Source: Clostridiales bacterium UBA4039 | GTDB taxonomy: Bacteria; Bacillota; Clostridia; Lachnospirales; Vallitaleaceae | NCBI GenBank assembly: GCA_002382805.1 | Contig: DGAD01000031.1 | Location: 93,565 to 157,564 of the forward strand | Direction of reading: 5' to 3' | Length of the DNA stretch: 64,000 nucleotides | Shown here: in pieces, positions 27,631 to 38,576 of the stretch | Numbering within the stretch: position 1 is the stretch's first letter | Layout: the number at the start of each line of letters is the position of its first letter | The notes under the pieces: generated by a model | Told to the model about the DNA's origin: nothing | Seen by the model: the letters and a program-made list of their open reading frames with translations, nothing else | Databases searched by the model: none | Position numbers and translations under genes: made by a program

Positions 27631-29304
27631 ATGACGACAGAAATGCTTCATGATGTATTGTTTCAACTATTTTCTTTTTTAGGTGGATTTGGTATGTTCC
27701 TTTATGGAATGCATATTATGGCTGAAGGACTTCAAATGTCTGCCGGTAAAAAGATGAAATCATTACTCGCCATGTTAACATCAAATCGCGTTATCGCTGT
27801 TGGACTAGGGGCACTTGTAACGGCAATTGTTCAAAGTAGTTCAGCAACGACGGTTATGGTTGTCGGATTTGTTAATGCAGGACTGATGAATTTGTTTCAA
27901 GCAACAGGAATTATTATGGGTGCCAACATTGGTACGACAATTACTTCTTGGATTGTATCAAGTTCTGAATGGGCTGCTTTTTTAAAGCCGTCTGAAATTG
28001 CTCCTCTTGCAGTTGCCATTGGTGTATCATTGATGTTGTTTGGTAAAAATCAAACAAAAAAACAAGTTGGGGAAATAATTGTAGGGTTTGGTTTACTGTT
28101 TATCGGTTTAGAATTGATGAGCTCAGTCATTAAGCCTTATCGTGATAGTGATGTATTTAAACAAGCTTTTATTGTCCTTGGTGAAAATCCATTTTTTGGT
28201 GTCTTAGCCGGATTTGTAGTTACAGCGATTATTCAAAGTAGTTCGGCTTCAGTGGGTATACTACAGACATTAGCAATGAATGGTTTAGTTCCATGGGGCG
28301 CAGCTGTATATATTATCTTAGGACAAAATATTGGTACATGTGTGACAGCGATGTTATCAAGTATAGGAGCAAATAGAACTGCTAAACGTGCAGCTGTTGT
28401 ACATTTACTCTTTAACTTGATTGGTACAATAGTCTTTGTCATAGGTACACTCATCTTCTTTAATTGGATCAATACATCGTTGGCCTCTGAAATTGTAAAT
28501 GCGACAGACATATCGATTTTCCACACGATATTTAATGTGTCAAATACAATTATTATGTTCCCATTTGCTAAGTTTTTGGTTAAAGCGGCTGAACGTATTG
28601 TGCCTGGAACAGATGTATTGGATGAATCAGACGAGGCGATTACATTACGTCATCTAGATGAACGTATTTTAGAGACACCAAGCTTTGCAGTTGAAAACTC
28701 AATTAAAGAAGTTGTTCGTATGGGTCGTATTGCCAAAGAAAATTTGATACTAGCTACAGAAGCACTTATACAAAAAGATATCTCAAAAATTGAGAAAGTT
28801 AAGGCGACAGAAAAAGATGTCAACAAACTAGACCAACTAATTACAGGATATTTGATTAAAATTAATAACACTCCGTTAACAGAACGTCAGCAGCTCGTAG
28901 TGACCCATTTATTTAATTCGGTCAATGACATTGAACGTATTGGTGATCATGCAACCAATATTGTTGAATTGGCAGAATATAATGTAAATAATGAGTTGGA
29001 GTTTTCGGATATTGCCATCAAGGAATTGACAGAAATGTCCGAATATACCATTGAGACAGTTGAATATGCATTGTTAGCACGAGAAAATAATGATCAAAAA
29101 TTAGTCAGTAAAGTGGAAGATCGTGAAGATGAAATTGATGCGATGGAAGAATCTTTACGTGAATCCCATATTCATCGATTATCTACATATGCTTGTCAGC
29201 CTCAATCAAGTGTTGTGTTTTTAGATGTCATTAGCAATTATGAACGTATCTCGGATCATGCGTTGAACTTGGCATATTATGTTAAAGATGAAGTCTTATT
29301 ATAA
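27631..29304 (+). CDS. Na+/phosphate cotransporter (NptA) with C-terminal PhoU-like domain
   Basis: A 557-residue protein. The first 330 residues are membrane-embedded and hold two QSSS repeats (TAIVQSSSATTV and TAIIQSSSASVG), the signature of the Na/Pi-II family, each paired with GANIGTT or GQNIGTC. The C-terminal 220 residues are helical and PhoU-like (FNSVNDIERIGDHATNIVE and NYERISDHALNLAYY). It should import phosphate with sodium, with the PhoU part regulating it. ACAGGAG precedes ATG 27631. The gene is monocistronic, with its own promoter and terminator. Confidence 0.93.
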   Translation: MTTEMLHDVLFQLFSFLGGFGMFLYGMHIMAEGLQMSAGKKMKSLLAMLTSNRVIAVGLGALVTAIVQSSSATTVMVVGFVNAGLMNLFQATGIIMGANIGTTITSWIVSSSEWAAFLKPSEIAPLAVAIGVSLMLFGKNQTKKQVGEIIVGFGLLFIGLELMSSVIKPYRDSDVFKQAFIVLGENPFFGVLAGFVVTAIIQSSSASVGILQTLAMNGLVPWGAAVYIILGQNIGTCVTAMLSSIGANRTAKRAAVVHLLFNLIGTIVFVIGTLIFFNWINTSLASEIVNATDISIFHTIFNVSNTIIMFPFAKFLVKAAERIVPGTDVLDESDEAITLRHLDERILETPSFAVENSIKEVVRMGRIAKENLILATEALIQKDISKIEKVKATEKDVNKLDQLITGYLIKINNTPLTERQQLVVTHLFNSVNDIERIGDHATNIVELAEYNVNNELEFSDIAIKELTEMSEYTIETVEYALLARENNDQKLVSKVEDREDEIDAMEESLRESHIHRLSTYACQPQSSVVFLDVISNYERISDHALNLAYYVKDEVLL

Positions 29305-29311
29305 AAATAGC

Positions 29312-29339
29312 TTGAAATTTCACTAAGAATTGTTATAAT
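29312..29339 (+). promoter_or_regulatory. Promoter of the cggR glycolytic operon
   Basis: TTGAAA (29312-29317), a 16-bp spacer and TATAAT (29334-29339). The start site near 29346 falls inside the left arm of the terminator that ends the upstream gene. Confidence 0.7.
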
Positions 29340-29342
29340 TAT

Positions 29343-29373
29343 GAGAGAGATAATTGTTCTCTCTCTTTTTTTG
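29343..29373 (+). terminator. Terminator of the symporter gene
   Basis: An 8-bp stem (29343-29350 with 29358-29365) made of GA/TC repeats, a 7-base loop and then seven or more T residues. It overlaps the start region of the cggR promoter. Confidence 0.8.
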
Positions 29374-29380
29374 TAGAGAA

Positions 29381-29415
29381 AGGGACTTAATTTGTTCGCT
29401 GGGACTTAATAGTCC
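29381..29415. promoter_or_regulatory. CggR operator
   Basis: Two direct GGGAC half-sites at 29382-29386 and 29401-29405, 19 bp apart, each followed by TTAAT and then a TGT- or GTCC-type element. The arrangement matches the known Bacillus CggR operator (two GGGAC-N6-TGTC repeats). It lies between the promoter and cggR, so CggR should act as a roadblock released by fructose-1,6-bisphosphate. Confidence 0.75.
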
Positions 29416-29430
29416 TGCAAGGAGAAAGAT

Positions 29431-30471
29431 ATGTTTCCCAAAATGACATTGTTATATAAAATAATCCCAAAAGAAATGGATATTCTTAAACGTAGATATT
29501 ATATGTTAGCAACAATTTATTCGGTTCAACCGATTGGACGGCGTATGATTGCAGCAAAGTTAAATATCGGTGAGAAGATAGTACGCTCAGATATTGATTT
29601 TTTTCGTAAAGAAGGCTATGTAAATGTTTCAACTAGTGGTATGATATTAACAGAGGCTGGTATAAACCTTTTGGATCAATTAAAAGAACTTATGAATGAA
29701 CTTGAAGGCATTAAACGGTTACAAGAACAGCTAAAAACGGTGTTTGGTTCTACAGATATTCATGTGGTTTCCGGTAACTCAGATGAGGATCCACAAGCCC
29801 TTGGTAACATTGGACGAAGTGCTGCAAAATTATTGCAATCACTTATTACGAATACATCTGTGGTGGCTATAACCGGGGGCCATACGATGAAAAGTGTTGT
29901 AAAGTATATTCAGCCCAATAATCAATCCTTAGAAGAAATGTTTGTCGTTCCGGCAAGAGGAAGCTTAGGCAATAATGTTGAGACACAAGCCAATACACTG
30001 GTTGAAGAGATGGCTAAAAAAATCGGCTGCCACTATAAATTGTTGAATTTACCGGATAATTTAAGTGAAAAAGCCATTATTAGCGTTTCAAAGGACCCAA
30101 AAATCAGCCAGGTCATTGAACAAATAAAAAAAGCAAACATTATTGTGTTTGGAATTGGTAATGCAGAGAAAATGGCCTATCGACGTGATTTGAATAAAGC
30201 AGTAATTGATGTGCTAACTGAGCGTAGAGCTGTGGCTGAGGCTTTGGGCTATTACTTTAATAAGCAAGGACAGATTGTATATGATTCTAAGACAATCGGT
30301 TTTCATTTAGATGAACTCAAGAAAAATGTTCACCCTATTGCAGTCGCCGGGGGAGAGAGTAAGGCGCTGGCGGTTTTATCCGTAAGGCATTTTATTCAAA
30401 ATGGAAGTATTGTCCTTGATGAAGGTTGTGCAAGAAAGGTATTAATGTTATCCAAAGAACTAAATTTATAG
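29431..30471 (+). CDS. cggR: Central glycolytic genes regulator CggR (SorC/DeoR family)
   Basis: A 346-residue repressor. An N-terminal DNA-binding domain (about residues 15-80; [27 protein letters not shown]) is joined to a sugar-phosphate-binding domain ([56 protein letters not shown]). In Bacillus, CggR represses lower-glycolysis genes and is relieved by fructose-1,6-bisphosphate. AAGGAG precedes ATG 29431. The operator just upstream and the pgk, tpiA and gpmI genes just downstream support the assignment. gapA, the usual next gene, is missing here. Confidence 0.94.
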   Translation: MFPKMTLLYKIIPKEMDILKRRYYMLATIYSVQPIGRRMIAAKLNIGEKIVRSDIDFFRKEGYVNVSTSGMILTEAGINLLDQLKELMNELEGIKRLQEQLKTVFGSTDIHVVSGNSDEDPQALGNIGRSAAKLLQSLITNTSVVAITGGHTMKSVVKYIQPNNQSLEEMFVVPARGSLGNNVETQANTLVEEMAKKIGCHYKLLNLPDNLSEKAIISVSKDPKISQVIEQIKKANIIVFGIGNAEKMAYRRDLNKAVIDVLTERRAVAEALGYYFNKQGQIVYDSKTIGFHLDELKKNVHPIAVAGGESKALAVLSVRHFIQNGSIVLDEGCARKVLMLSKELNL

Positions 30472-30493
30472 ATTAACTTTTAGGAGGAAAATT

Positions 30494-31693
30494 ATGTTAA
30501 ACAAAAAATCAGTAGACGATATTCAGGTAAAAGGAAAAAAAGTACTCGTACGTTGTGACTTTAATGTACCAATTAAAGAAGGGGTTATTACAGACCTTAA
30601 CCGCTTGAATGGAGCTTTACCTACAATTAAAAAATTAGTAGGAGATGGTGGAAAAGTTATTCTTTGTTCTCATATGGGAAAACCAAAAGGAGAACCAAAA
30701 CCTGAGTTATCCTTAGCGCCGGTTGCAAAAAAGTTAGCTGAACTTTTAGGGCAAGACGTTGTTTTTGCGGCAGATGATACTGTTGTAGGCGACAATGCAA
30801 GAAAAGCAATTGATGCAATGCAAGATGGAGATATCGTTTTATTAGAAAATACACGTTACAGAGCAGAAGAAACAAAAAATGGGGAAGCATTTAGTAAAGA
30901 CTTGGGTTCACTTGCGGATATTTTTGTAAATGACGCTTTTGGAACAGCTCACCGTGCGCACTGCTCTAATGTTGGAGTAACAGAATTTGTTGATACATGT
31001 GTTGTTGGATATTTAATGCAAAAAGAAATTGATTTCCTTGGAAATGCTGTTGCAAATCCAAAGCGTCCATTTGTAGCTATTTTAGGAGGCGCTAAAGTAT
31101 CAGATAAGATTAATGTTATCAATAACTTGCTTGACAAGGTAGATACACTAATTATTGGTGGTGGAATGGCATACACTTTCTTAAAAGCACAAGGATTTTC
31201 AATTGGTAAGTCATTATTAGAAGAAGATAAAATGGACTATGCTCTTGAAATGGTTAAAAAAGCAAAAGAAAAAGGTGTTAACTTATTGCTTCCTACAGAC
31301 CATATTGTTGCAACAGAATTTAGTAATGATGCACCATTTAAAGAAGTTGAAGATGCAGGCGAAGGTATAACAGGGGACTACATGGGACTTGATATAGGTT
31401 CACAAACGATTGCAAAATATGCAGCAGCTGTTAAAGATGCAAAAACAGTTGTATGGAATGGTCCAATGGGTGTATTTGAAATGGAAAACTTTGCAAAAGG
31501 AACTAAAGCAATCGCTCAAGCATTAGCTGAAACCGATGCAACAACAATTATTGGTGGTGGCGACTCAGCAGCAGCGGTTAATATCTTAGGATTTGGTGAC
31601 AAGATGACACACATCTCAACAGGTGGTGGAGCATCATTAGAATTTTTAGAAGGAAAAGAGTTGCCAGGTGTAGTTGCGGCAGATGATAAATAA
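30494..31693 (+). CDS. pgk: Phosphoglycerate kinase
   Basis: Pgk transfers phosphate from 1,3-bisphosphoglycerate to ADP in lower glycolysis. The 399-residue protein has full length and all signatures: [14 protein letters not shown] at the N-terminus, [20 protein letters not shown], the ATP-site [12 protein letters not shown] and [14 protein letters not shown], and GGGDSAAAV near the end. TAGGAGG precedes ATG 30494. It is the second gene of the cggR operon, only 22 bases after cggR. Confidence 0.97.
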   Translation: MLNKKSVDDIQVKGKKVLVRCDFNVPIKEGVITDLNRLNGALPTIKKLVGDGGKVILCSHMGKPKGEPKPELSLAPVAKKLAELLGQDVVFAADDTVVGDNARKAIDAMQDGDIVLLENTRYRAEETKNGEAFSKDLGSLADIFVNDAFGTAHRAHCSNVGVTEFVDTCVVGYLMQKEIDFLGNAVANPKRPFVAILGGAKVSDKINVINNLLDKVDTLIIGGGMAYTFLKAQGFSIGKSLLEEDKMDYALEMVKKAKEKGVNLLLPTDHIVATEFSNDAPFKEVEDAGEGITGDYMGLDIGSQTIAKYAAAVKDAKTVVWNGPMGVFEMENFAKGTKAIAQALAETDATTIIGGGDSAAAVNILGFGDKMTHISTGGGASLEFLEGKELPGVVAADDK

Positions 31694-31731
31694 AACAACT
31701 TAAAAACGAGGAATTTGAAAGGACAAAACTT

Positions 31732-32478
31732 ATGAGAAAAATGATTATTGCAGGAAACTGGAAAATGAATAAAACACCTAAAGAAACAGTTGAATTAATT
31801 AATGAATTGATTCCTTTAGTAAAAACAGAAGAAGCAGATGTGGTTTTTTGTGTGCCAGCAGTATCGTTAATGGTTGCAGCAGATTTAACAAAAGACACAA
31901 ACATTGAAATCGGTGCTCAAAACATGTATTTTGAAGAAAATGGAGCATACACTGGTGAAATCGCACCAAATATGTTAACAGAAATCGGTGTAAAATATGT
32001 AGTCATCGGTCATTCAGAGCGCCGCGAATATTTTGCAGAAACAAATGAAACAGTTAACAAAAAAGTGCTTAAAGCTATCGAGCATGACCTTGTACCTATT
32101 CTTTGCTGTGGAGAATACCTTGAGCAACGTCAACAAGGCGTTACAATTGACTTGATTCGTCAACAAATCAAAATCGGATTAAAAGATGTTCAACCAGAAG
32201 ATGCAAAAAAAGTTGTCATTGCTTATGAGCCAATCTGGGCAATAGGAACAGGCGTTACTGCAACAAGTGACCAAGCGGAAGAAGTATGCGCTGCAATTCG
32301 TGAATTATTAGTAGAGCTATATGGACAAGCAGTTGCAGACGAAGTACGCATTCAGTATGGTGGTTCAGTGAATGCCGCAAATGCAGCAGAATTATTTGCA
32401 AAACCAAACATTGATGGCGGTCTTGTTGGTGGAGCAAGTTTAAAAGCAGATTTTGGGAAAATTGTTAACTATAAATAG
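31732..32478 (+). CDS. tpiA: Triosephosphate isomerase
   Basis: TpiA interconverts dihydroxyacetone phosphate and glyceraldehyde-3-phosphate. The 248-residue TIM barrel has K11 in NWKMNK, the catalytic histidine H94 in [11 protein letters not shown], the catalytic base E166 in [11 protein letters not shown] and the phosphate loop GGSVNAAN followed by [16 protein letters not shown] precedes ATG 31732. It lies 38 bases after pgk in the same operon. Confidence 0.97.
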   Translation: MRKMIIAGNWKMNKTPKETVELINELIPLVKTEEADVVFCVPAVSLMVAADLTKDTNIEIGAQNMYFEENGAYTGEIAPNMLTEIGVKYVVIGHSERREYFAETNETVNKKVLKAIEHDLVPILCCGEYLEQRQQGVTIDLIRQQIKIGLKDVQPEDAKKVVIAYEPIWAIGTGVTATSDQAEEVCAAIRELLVELYGQAVADEVRIQYGGSVNAANAAELFAKPNIDGGLVGGASLKADFGKIVNYK

Positions 32479-32522
32479 TTTGCTCTATAAGTGGATTAAT
32501 TTATAGAAAAGGAGCAAAAGAT

Positions 32523-34070
32523 ATGAATAAGAAAACTACAGTTTTAATGATCCTTGACGGATATGGAATGAATGAACGTGAAGAAGGCAATGCAGTGGCA
32601 AAAGCAACTACGCCAAACCTTGATAACATGAAAGTAACATATCCATTTGTAAAAGGATATGCTTCAGGGATGGATGTCGGTTTGCCTGACGGACAAATGG
32701 GAAACTCAGAAGTTGGACATTTAAATATTGGCGCCGGACGTATTGTGTACCAAGAATTAACACGTATAACAAAATCAGTTGCAGATGGGGACTTCTTTGA
32801 AAACTCTGCATTTTTAGCTGCAGTCGATAACGCTAAAAAACATGATAGTGCTTTGCATCTATGGGGCTTACTCTCTGATGGTGGCGTTCATAGTCACAAT
32901 GCGCACCTTTATGCATTATTAGAATTAGCAAAGCAACAAGGACTTGAAAAAGTATATGTGCATTGTATGTTAGACGGACGTGATACACCACCTACATCAG
33001 GACGTGGGTATGTAGCTGAGCTTCAGTCAAAAATCGATGAAATTGGTGTTGGGAAAATTGCTACGGTTATGGGGCGATATTATGCAATGGACCGTGATAA
33101 TCGATGGGAACGTACCCAACTGGCTTATGATGCCATGACCAATGGAAAAGGTGTACAAGCATCAGATGCAGTTCAATGTGTTGCAGACAGCTATGCAAAC
33201 AATGTGAATGATGAGTTTGTTCTTCCGACAGTGATTACTGAAGATAGCAAGCCTGTTGGAACCGTTAATGAAAATGACAGTGTTATTTTCTTTAACTTTA
33301 GACCGGACCGTGCACGTCAGATTACGCGACCATTTTGTGAAGAAGACTTCACAGGGTTTGAGCGTCAAAAAGGATTCATGCGATTAACATACGTTTGCTT
33401 TACCAATTATGATATTACAATTCCAAATAAATTGGTTGCCTATGAAAAAGTTTCTTTAGAAGGAACATTAGGTGAGTATTTGGCAAGTCTTGGTAAAACA
33501 CAATTACGACTTGCGGAGACAGAAAAGTATGCTCATGTGACCTTTTTCTTTAATGGTGGAGTTGAAGAGCCAAATGAAGGAGAAGAGCGCGTGCTTGTGC
33601 CCTCACCTAAAGTGGCGACTTATGATTTGCAACCAGAGATGAGTGCAGCAAAAGTTGGAGAAAACCTTGTAAATGCCATTAACTCAGGAAATTATGATTT
33701 GATTGTTGTAAACTTTGCAAATCCAGACATGGTTGGTCATACTGGAATTGAATCCGCAGCCGTTAAAGCGGTTGAAGCCGTCGATGCTTGTGTTGGAGAT
33801 GCTGTTGAAGCAATTAAAAACAATGGCGGAACAATGTTTGTATGCGCAGATCATGGTAATGCAGAACAACTTATTGACTATACAACACATGAAGCCTTTA
33901 CAGCCCATACAATCAATCCGGTACCGTTTATTCTAGTGAATGCAGATGCAGGCGTATCCTTACGTGAAGGTGGAAAGCTTGCTGATATAGCACCAACACT
34001 ACTTGACATCATGAATATTGATAAACCAAAAGAGATGACAGGTGAAAGCTTGCTTATCAAAGGGGAATAG
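32523..34070 (+). CDS. gpmI: 2,3-bisphosphoglycerate-independent phosphoglycerate mutase
   Basis: GpmI converts 3-phosphoglycerate to 2-phosphoglycerate using two Mn ions. The 515-residue protein has the first metal aspartate D12 in LDGYG, the phosphoserine nucleophile S62 in MGNSEVGH, the substrate motif HCMLDGRDTPP, FRPDRARQITR, and the second metal site in ADHGNAEQ with THEAFTAHT. AAAAGGAG precedes ATG 32523. A hairpin terminator follows, so the glycolytic transcript from cggR probably ends here, and eno has its own promoter. Confidence 0.97.
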   Translation: MNKKTTVLMILDGYGMNEREEGNAVAKATTPNLDNMKVTYPFVKGYASGMDVGLPDGQMGNSEVGHLNIGAGRIVYQELTRITKSVADGDFFENSAFLAAVDNAKKHDSALHLWGLLSDGGVHSHNAHLYALLELAKQQGLEKVYVHCMLDGRDTPPTSGRGYVAELQSKIDEIGVGKIATVMGRYYAMDRDNRWERTQLAYDAMTNGKGVQASDAVQCVADSYANNVNDEFVLPTVITEDSKPVGTVNENDSVIFFNFRPDRARQITRPFCEEDFTGFERQKGFMRLTYVCFTNYDITIPNKLVAYEKVSLEGTLGEYLASLGKTQLRLAETEKYAHVTFFFNGGVEEPNEGEERVLVPSPKVATYDLQPEMSAAKVGENLVNAINSGNYDLIVVNFANPDMVGHTGIESAAVKAVEAVDACVGDAVEAIKNNGGTMFVCADHGNAEQLIDYTTHEAFTAHTINPVPFILVNADAGVSLREGGKLADIAPTLLDIMNIDKPKEMTGESLLIKGE

Positions 34071-34080
34071 AAAACCCATA

Positions 34081-34109
34081 TTGACAATATTATGAAGTCA
34101 TACTACAAT
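34081..34109 (+). promoter_or_regulatory. Sigma-A promoter upstream of the MBOAT gene
   Basis: TTGACA (34081-34086), an exact 17-bp spacer and TACAAT (34104-34109), one mismatch from consensus. Transcription would start near 34116, inside the left arm of the gpmI terminator. Confidence 0.75.
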
Positions 34110-34112
34110 GGT

Positions 34113-34147
34113 AAGGATATTCAAAGCATTTGGATATCCTTATTTTT
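34113..34147 (+). terminator. Terminator of gpmI
   Basis: A 13-bp stem with one G-U pair (34113-34125 with 34129-34141), a 3-base loop and then ATTTTTG. Confidence 0.8.
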
Positions 34148-34211
34148 GTGCTACTCAACGTTACCTTAATAATGATGATGGGTAGTAAAAATCTTGATAA
34201 TTGGAGTAATT

Positions 34212-35624
34212 ATGGTCTTTTCAAGTTTGTTTTTCATATTTCTATTTTTACCAATATGTTTATTTTTATATTATATAATTCCTTCGAAAAAGTGGAAAAA
34301 TGGTGTGCTCATTGTTTCTTCGCTTGTTTTTTATGCGTGGGGAGAGCCGGTATGGGTTGTTCTACTGTTATTTAGCTCCGTCGTAGACTATATTCATGGG
34401 CGCATAGCTCAACGTTATCTACATCGATGGCAAAGCACAGCAGCCTTAATTTCTTCGCTTATAATTAACCTAGGTATTCTAATTTTATTTAAATACTCTG
34501 GAATGCTTGCCAACACACTAGATACTTTATTTGGCTTGTCATTAAATTTCACAGGATTTTCCTTGCCAATAGGTATATCTTTTTATACGTTTCAGACAAT
34601 ATCCTATGTGTTTGATGTATATCGTGGAGAAGTAAAAGCGCAAAAATCTTTTTGGAAGTTTTTAATGTTCGTATCCTTATTCCACCAACTTGTGGCAGGT
34701 CCTATTGTGCGTTATAAAGACATCGCTAAAGAAATAGAGACACGTTCTTTTTCTGTTGAACAATTTGGAGAAGGCGTTCGTCGATTTATTATCGGACTTG
34801 CAAAAAAAGTGTTATTTGCTAATACAGCAGGTGCATTAGCAACGAACTTTTTAGATGGACAGTTAGGTGAATTAAGTATGGGAGGCCACTGGTTTGGAAT
34901 GACCTTGTTTGCGCTGCAAATATATTATGATTTTTCAGGATACTCAGACATGGCCATTGGGCTAGGACGTATGTTTGGATTCACCTATCAGGAGAACTTT
35001 AATTATCCCTATATTTCAAAAAGTGTCACTGAATTTTGGCGCCGCTGGCATATGTCCTTAGGGAGCTTTTTTAGAGACTATTTATATATTCCCTTGGGCG
35101 GGAACCGTCGATTTCAATTTCGCAATTTATTTATTGTATGGTTTTTGACCGGATTATGGCATGGTGCAAGCTGGAACTTTGTCCTGTGGGGGTTATATTA
35201 TGGAGCGTTAAGTGCTTTTGAAAAAATCCTGAGGTGGATTTTTAAATCCTTTCGACTTCCGGCAATGTTTAATTACTTATATATGTTTGCAGTGACAATT
35301 TTTGGTTGGACGTTGTTTTATTATGAAGACTTATATCGTGGGATAAGATTCATGCAAGGGTTGGTTAATGTGAACTTTCTTTGGGATACAACGACAGAAG
35401 TTATGCTCATGAATAATGCATGGTTTTTATTTGCTGCACTGATTGGAATGACACCTATAGTGATGCTTACCCTTAAAAAGATTGAGGCGGTTATAACCAA
35501 AAGCTTATTTAGACCGATATACTCAGTAGTACTATATCCTCTATCAATTATCACAGTATTTATTGTGGCATTTATCATACTTATTGGACAGACATATAAT
35601 CCATTTTTATATTTTAGATTTTAG
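34212..35624 (+). CDS. MBOAT-family O-acyltransferase (AlgI-like)
   Basis: A 470-residue polytopic membrane protein of the AlgI/DltB-like MBOAT family. It carries the signature FWRRWHMSLGSFFRDYLYIPLGG and the catalytic histidine in GLWHGASWNFVLWG. Such proteins move acyl (often acetyl) groups across the membrane to an extracellular polysaccharide or wall polymer. GGAG with six-base spacing selects ATG 34212 over an earlier in-frame TTG. The next gene, 15 bases on, encodes an AlgJ/AlgX-type DHHW partner, the usual two-component pairing. The polymer modified here is unknown; no polysaccharide synthase is adjacent. Confidence 0.92.
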   Translation: MVFSSLFFIFLFLPICLFLYYIIPSKKWKNGVLIVSSLVFYAWGEPVWVVLLLFSSVVDYIHGRIAQRYLHRWQSTAALISSLIINLGILILFKYSGMLANTLDTLFGLSLNFTGFSLPIGISFYTFQTISYVFDVYRGEVKAQKSFWKFLMFVSLFHQLVAGPIVRYKDIAKEIETRSFSVEQFGEGVRRFIIGLAKKVLFANTAGALATNFLDGQLGELSMGGHWFGMTLFALQIYYDFSGYSDMAIGLGRMFGFTYQENFNYPYISKSVTEFWRRWHMSLGSFFRDYLYIPLGGNRRFQFRNLFIVWFLTGLWHGASWNFVLWGLYYGALSAFEKILRWIFKSFRLPAMFNYLYMFAVTIFGWTLFYYEDLYRGIRFMQGLVNVNFLWDTTTEVMLMNNAWFLFAALIGMTPIVMLTLKKIEAVITKSLFRPIYSVVLYPLSIITVFIVAFIILIGQTYNPFLYFRF

Positions 35625-35639
35625 ATTTGAGGCGAACGT

Positions 35640-37049
35640 ATGAGACGGCATTTAGCAAAACATTGGATTCTTATAATTTTATTTGTAACTATATTGTATG
35701 GACTAGGAGCCATGACTTTATTGTCCACAAACACAAGCGAAGTGTCTGAACTTGAAAACAGGCAATTAGCGTCATTTCCTAAATTGAACAGAAAAGATCT
35801 TCTTAGTGGAAGGTGTTTTCAAGGAATTACAGATTATTATGCTGACCATTTTACACATAGAGAGAGGCTGCTTATGGTTAGTAAAACCATTGAAGCATAT
35901 AAAGGAACACAAGGCGAGGATCGAGTAGAGATAGTCTTAGCATCAAATGAAGATGCATATAATCCACCCATAGAAGTACAAGAGGTTGTAATGCACCAAG
36001 AAGAGCATAAGCCTATTAGCAGTGTGTATGACTTAAATCAACGTGTGATGAACTTTGCTTCAGAAGATATTGAGCGTTTTTCAGATATGAATCCTTTAGA
36101 AGTAGAAGAAGTTGACAACGACAAAATATTAGAACAGTTAAAGATTACCGATGATGATACGTTGGTTGGACAGCGCAAAAATAGTTTGTTGATTATTGAA
36201 GATACGATTTATGAGATTTTTGGATACTCTAATAGCGCATGTGAATATTATGCATCAGCTATTAACCAATTTGCTGAAAGTTTTGATGATCAGATGAGTG
36301 TCTATTCTATTGTTGTACCTAGTCATATTGAATTTTTGAAAAGTGAAAAATACCGTAGTTTAGCGGATTCCCAAGCAGATGCAATTAATACCATTAACCA
36401 AGCGTTTATCGATCCCATTATTCCTGTACATATTTATGATGCGTTAGGAGAACATATTGATGAATATCTATATTTTCGATCAGACCATCACTGGACCGCT
36501 CTGGGCGCTTACTATGCATATACGGTATTTGCTGACAAAATTGGGGACAATGCCTATGGGTTGGATCAGTTTGAAAAAACAGAAATCGAAGGCTTTTTAG
36601 GATATCTATATAATAAAAACTTTAATCGTAATGTTAAAAATAATCCTGATACAGTTGAAGTGTATCATCCTTTTGTTGAATCAGAATATACAATAACAAC
36701 TCAGGGTAACCGAACAATCAACCTTGATTTGATTAACATGAATTATGCAAAAAAAAGTAATAAGTATATGGTGTTTTCAAGTGGGGATAATCCACTAGCT
36801 GTTATCGATACAAACCTTGATAATGGACGAAAAATACTTGTATTTAAAGATTCCTATGGAAATGCGTTTGTACCGTATTTAACATCACATTATGATGAAA
36901 TTCATATTATTGATCCAAGGCATTATAAAAAAGGGGCTGTAACCTATGCAAAAGAGCAGGGGATTGATGAAGTTCTCTTTTTAAATTCCGCGGTAGTTGT
37001 CGCTGGGAACAAAGGATTTTCTAATCATATCAAACGTGTTTCTTATTAA
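35640..37049 (+). CDS. DHHW-family (AlgX/AlgJ-like) secreted acetyltransferase partner
   Basis: A 469-residue protein with one N-terminal membrane anchor (about residues 9-29, WILIILFVTILYGLGAMTLL) and an extracytoplasmic SGNH-like domain. The family motif is SDHHWTALGAYYAY, and FKDSYGNAFVPYL near the C-terminus carries the likely nucleophilic serine. It should receive acyl groups from the upstream MBOAT protein and place them on a surface polymer. The ribosome-binding site is weak (GAGGCG). A segment of about 100 residues rich in acidic residues (about 90-190) has no recognised domain. Confidence 0.85.
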   Translation: MRRHLAKHWILIILFVTILYGLGAMTLLSTNTSEVSELENRQLASFPKLNRKDLLSGRCFQGITDYYADHFTHRERLLMVSKTIEAYKGTQGEDRVEIVLASNEDAYNPPIEVQEVVMHQEEHKPISSVYDLNQRVMNFASEDIERFSDMNPLEVEEVDNDKILEQLKITDDDTLVGQRKNSLLIIEDTIYEIFGYSNSACEYYASAINQFAESFDDQMSVYSIVVPSHIEFLKSEKYRSLADSQADAINTINQAFIDPIIPVHIYDALGEHIDEYLYFRSDHHWTALGAYYAYTVFADKIGDNAYGLDQFEKTEIEGFLGYLYNKNFNRNVKNNPDTVEVYHPFVESEYTITTQGNRTINLDLINMNYAKKSNKYMVFSSGDNPLAVIDTNLDNGRKILVFKDSYGNAFVPYLTSHYDEIHIIDPRHYKKGAVTYAKEQGIDEVLFLNSAVVVAGNKGFSNHIKRVSY

Positions 37050-37092
37050 GAATTTAAATGCGTAGTATATCTTGAGTAAAATAATAAAAAAC

Positions 37093-37120
37093 TTGAATTT
37101 TTTTGTTTTACTGATATACT
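37093..37120 (+). promoter_or_regulatory. Promoter of eno
   Basis: TTGAAT (37093-37098), a 16-bp spacer and TATACT (37115-37120). The start site should lie near 37127. Confidence 0.55.
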
Positions 37121-37130
37121 TGAATAGTAA

Positions 37131-37149
37131 GTGTTATGACATATAACAC
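37131..37149. promoter_or_regulatory. Palindrome near the eno start site
   Basis: GTGTTAT (37131-37137) and ATAACAC (37143-37149), exact inverted repeats with a 5-bp spacer, a few bases after the expected start. A repressor site is the simplest reading. The spacing does not match a classical Rex box. Confidence 0.5.
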
Positions 37150-37181
37150 AATGAATAGAAGTTTATAATTTACATGGTTGA

Positions 37182-38507
<1,326 letters not shown>

Positions 38508-38517
38508 AAAAAAAGTA

Positions 38518-38546
38518 TTGAAAAGGGTTCTGCTTTATGCTAGAAT
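38518..38546 (+). promoter_or_regulatory. Sigma-A promoter of secG
   Basis: TTGAAA (38518-38523), an exact 17-bp spacer and TAGAAT (38541-38546), starting just after the eno stop. Confidence 0.7.
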
Positions 38547-38576
38547 ACTACTGTTGTTATTTTAGGAGGTGTAATC

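Noticed and set aside
34130..34375. 81-residue frame overlapping the MBOAT start
   Set aside because: It begins inside the gpmI terminator and reads the MBOAT gene in the wrong frame.
37131..37149. Rex (NADH) operator before eno
   Set aside because: The classical Rex site has TTGTTAA arms with a 4-bp spacer; this repeat has different arms and a 5-bp spacer, so only a generic operator is reported.
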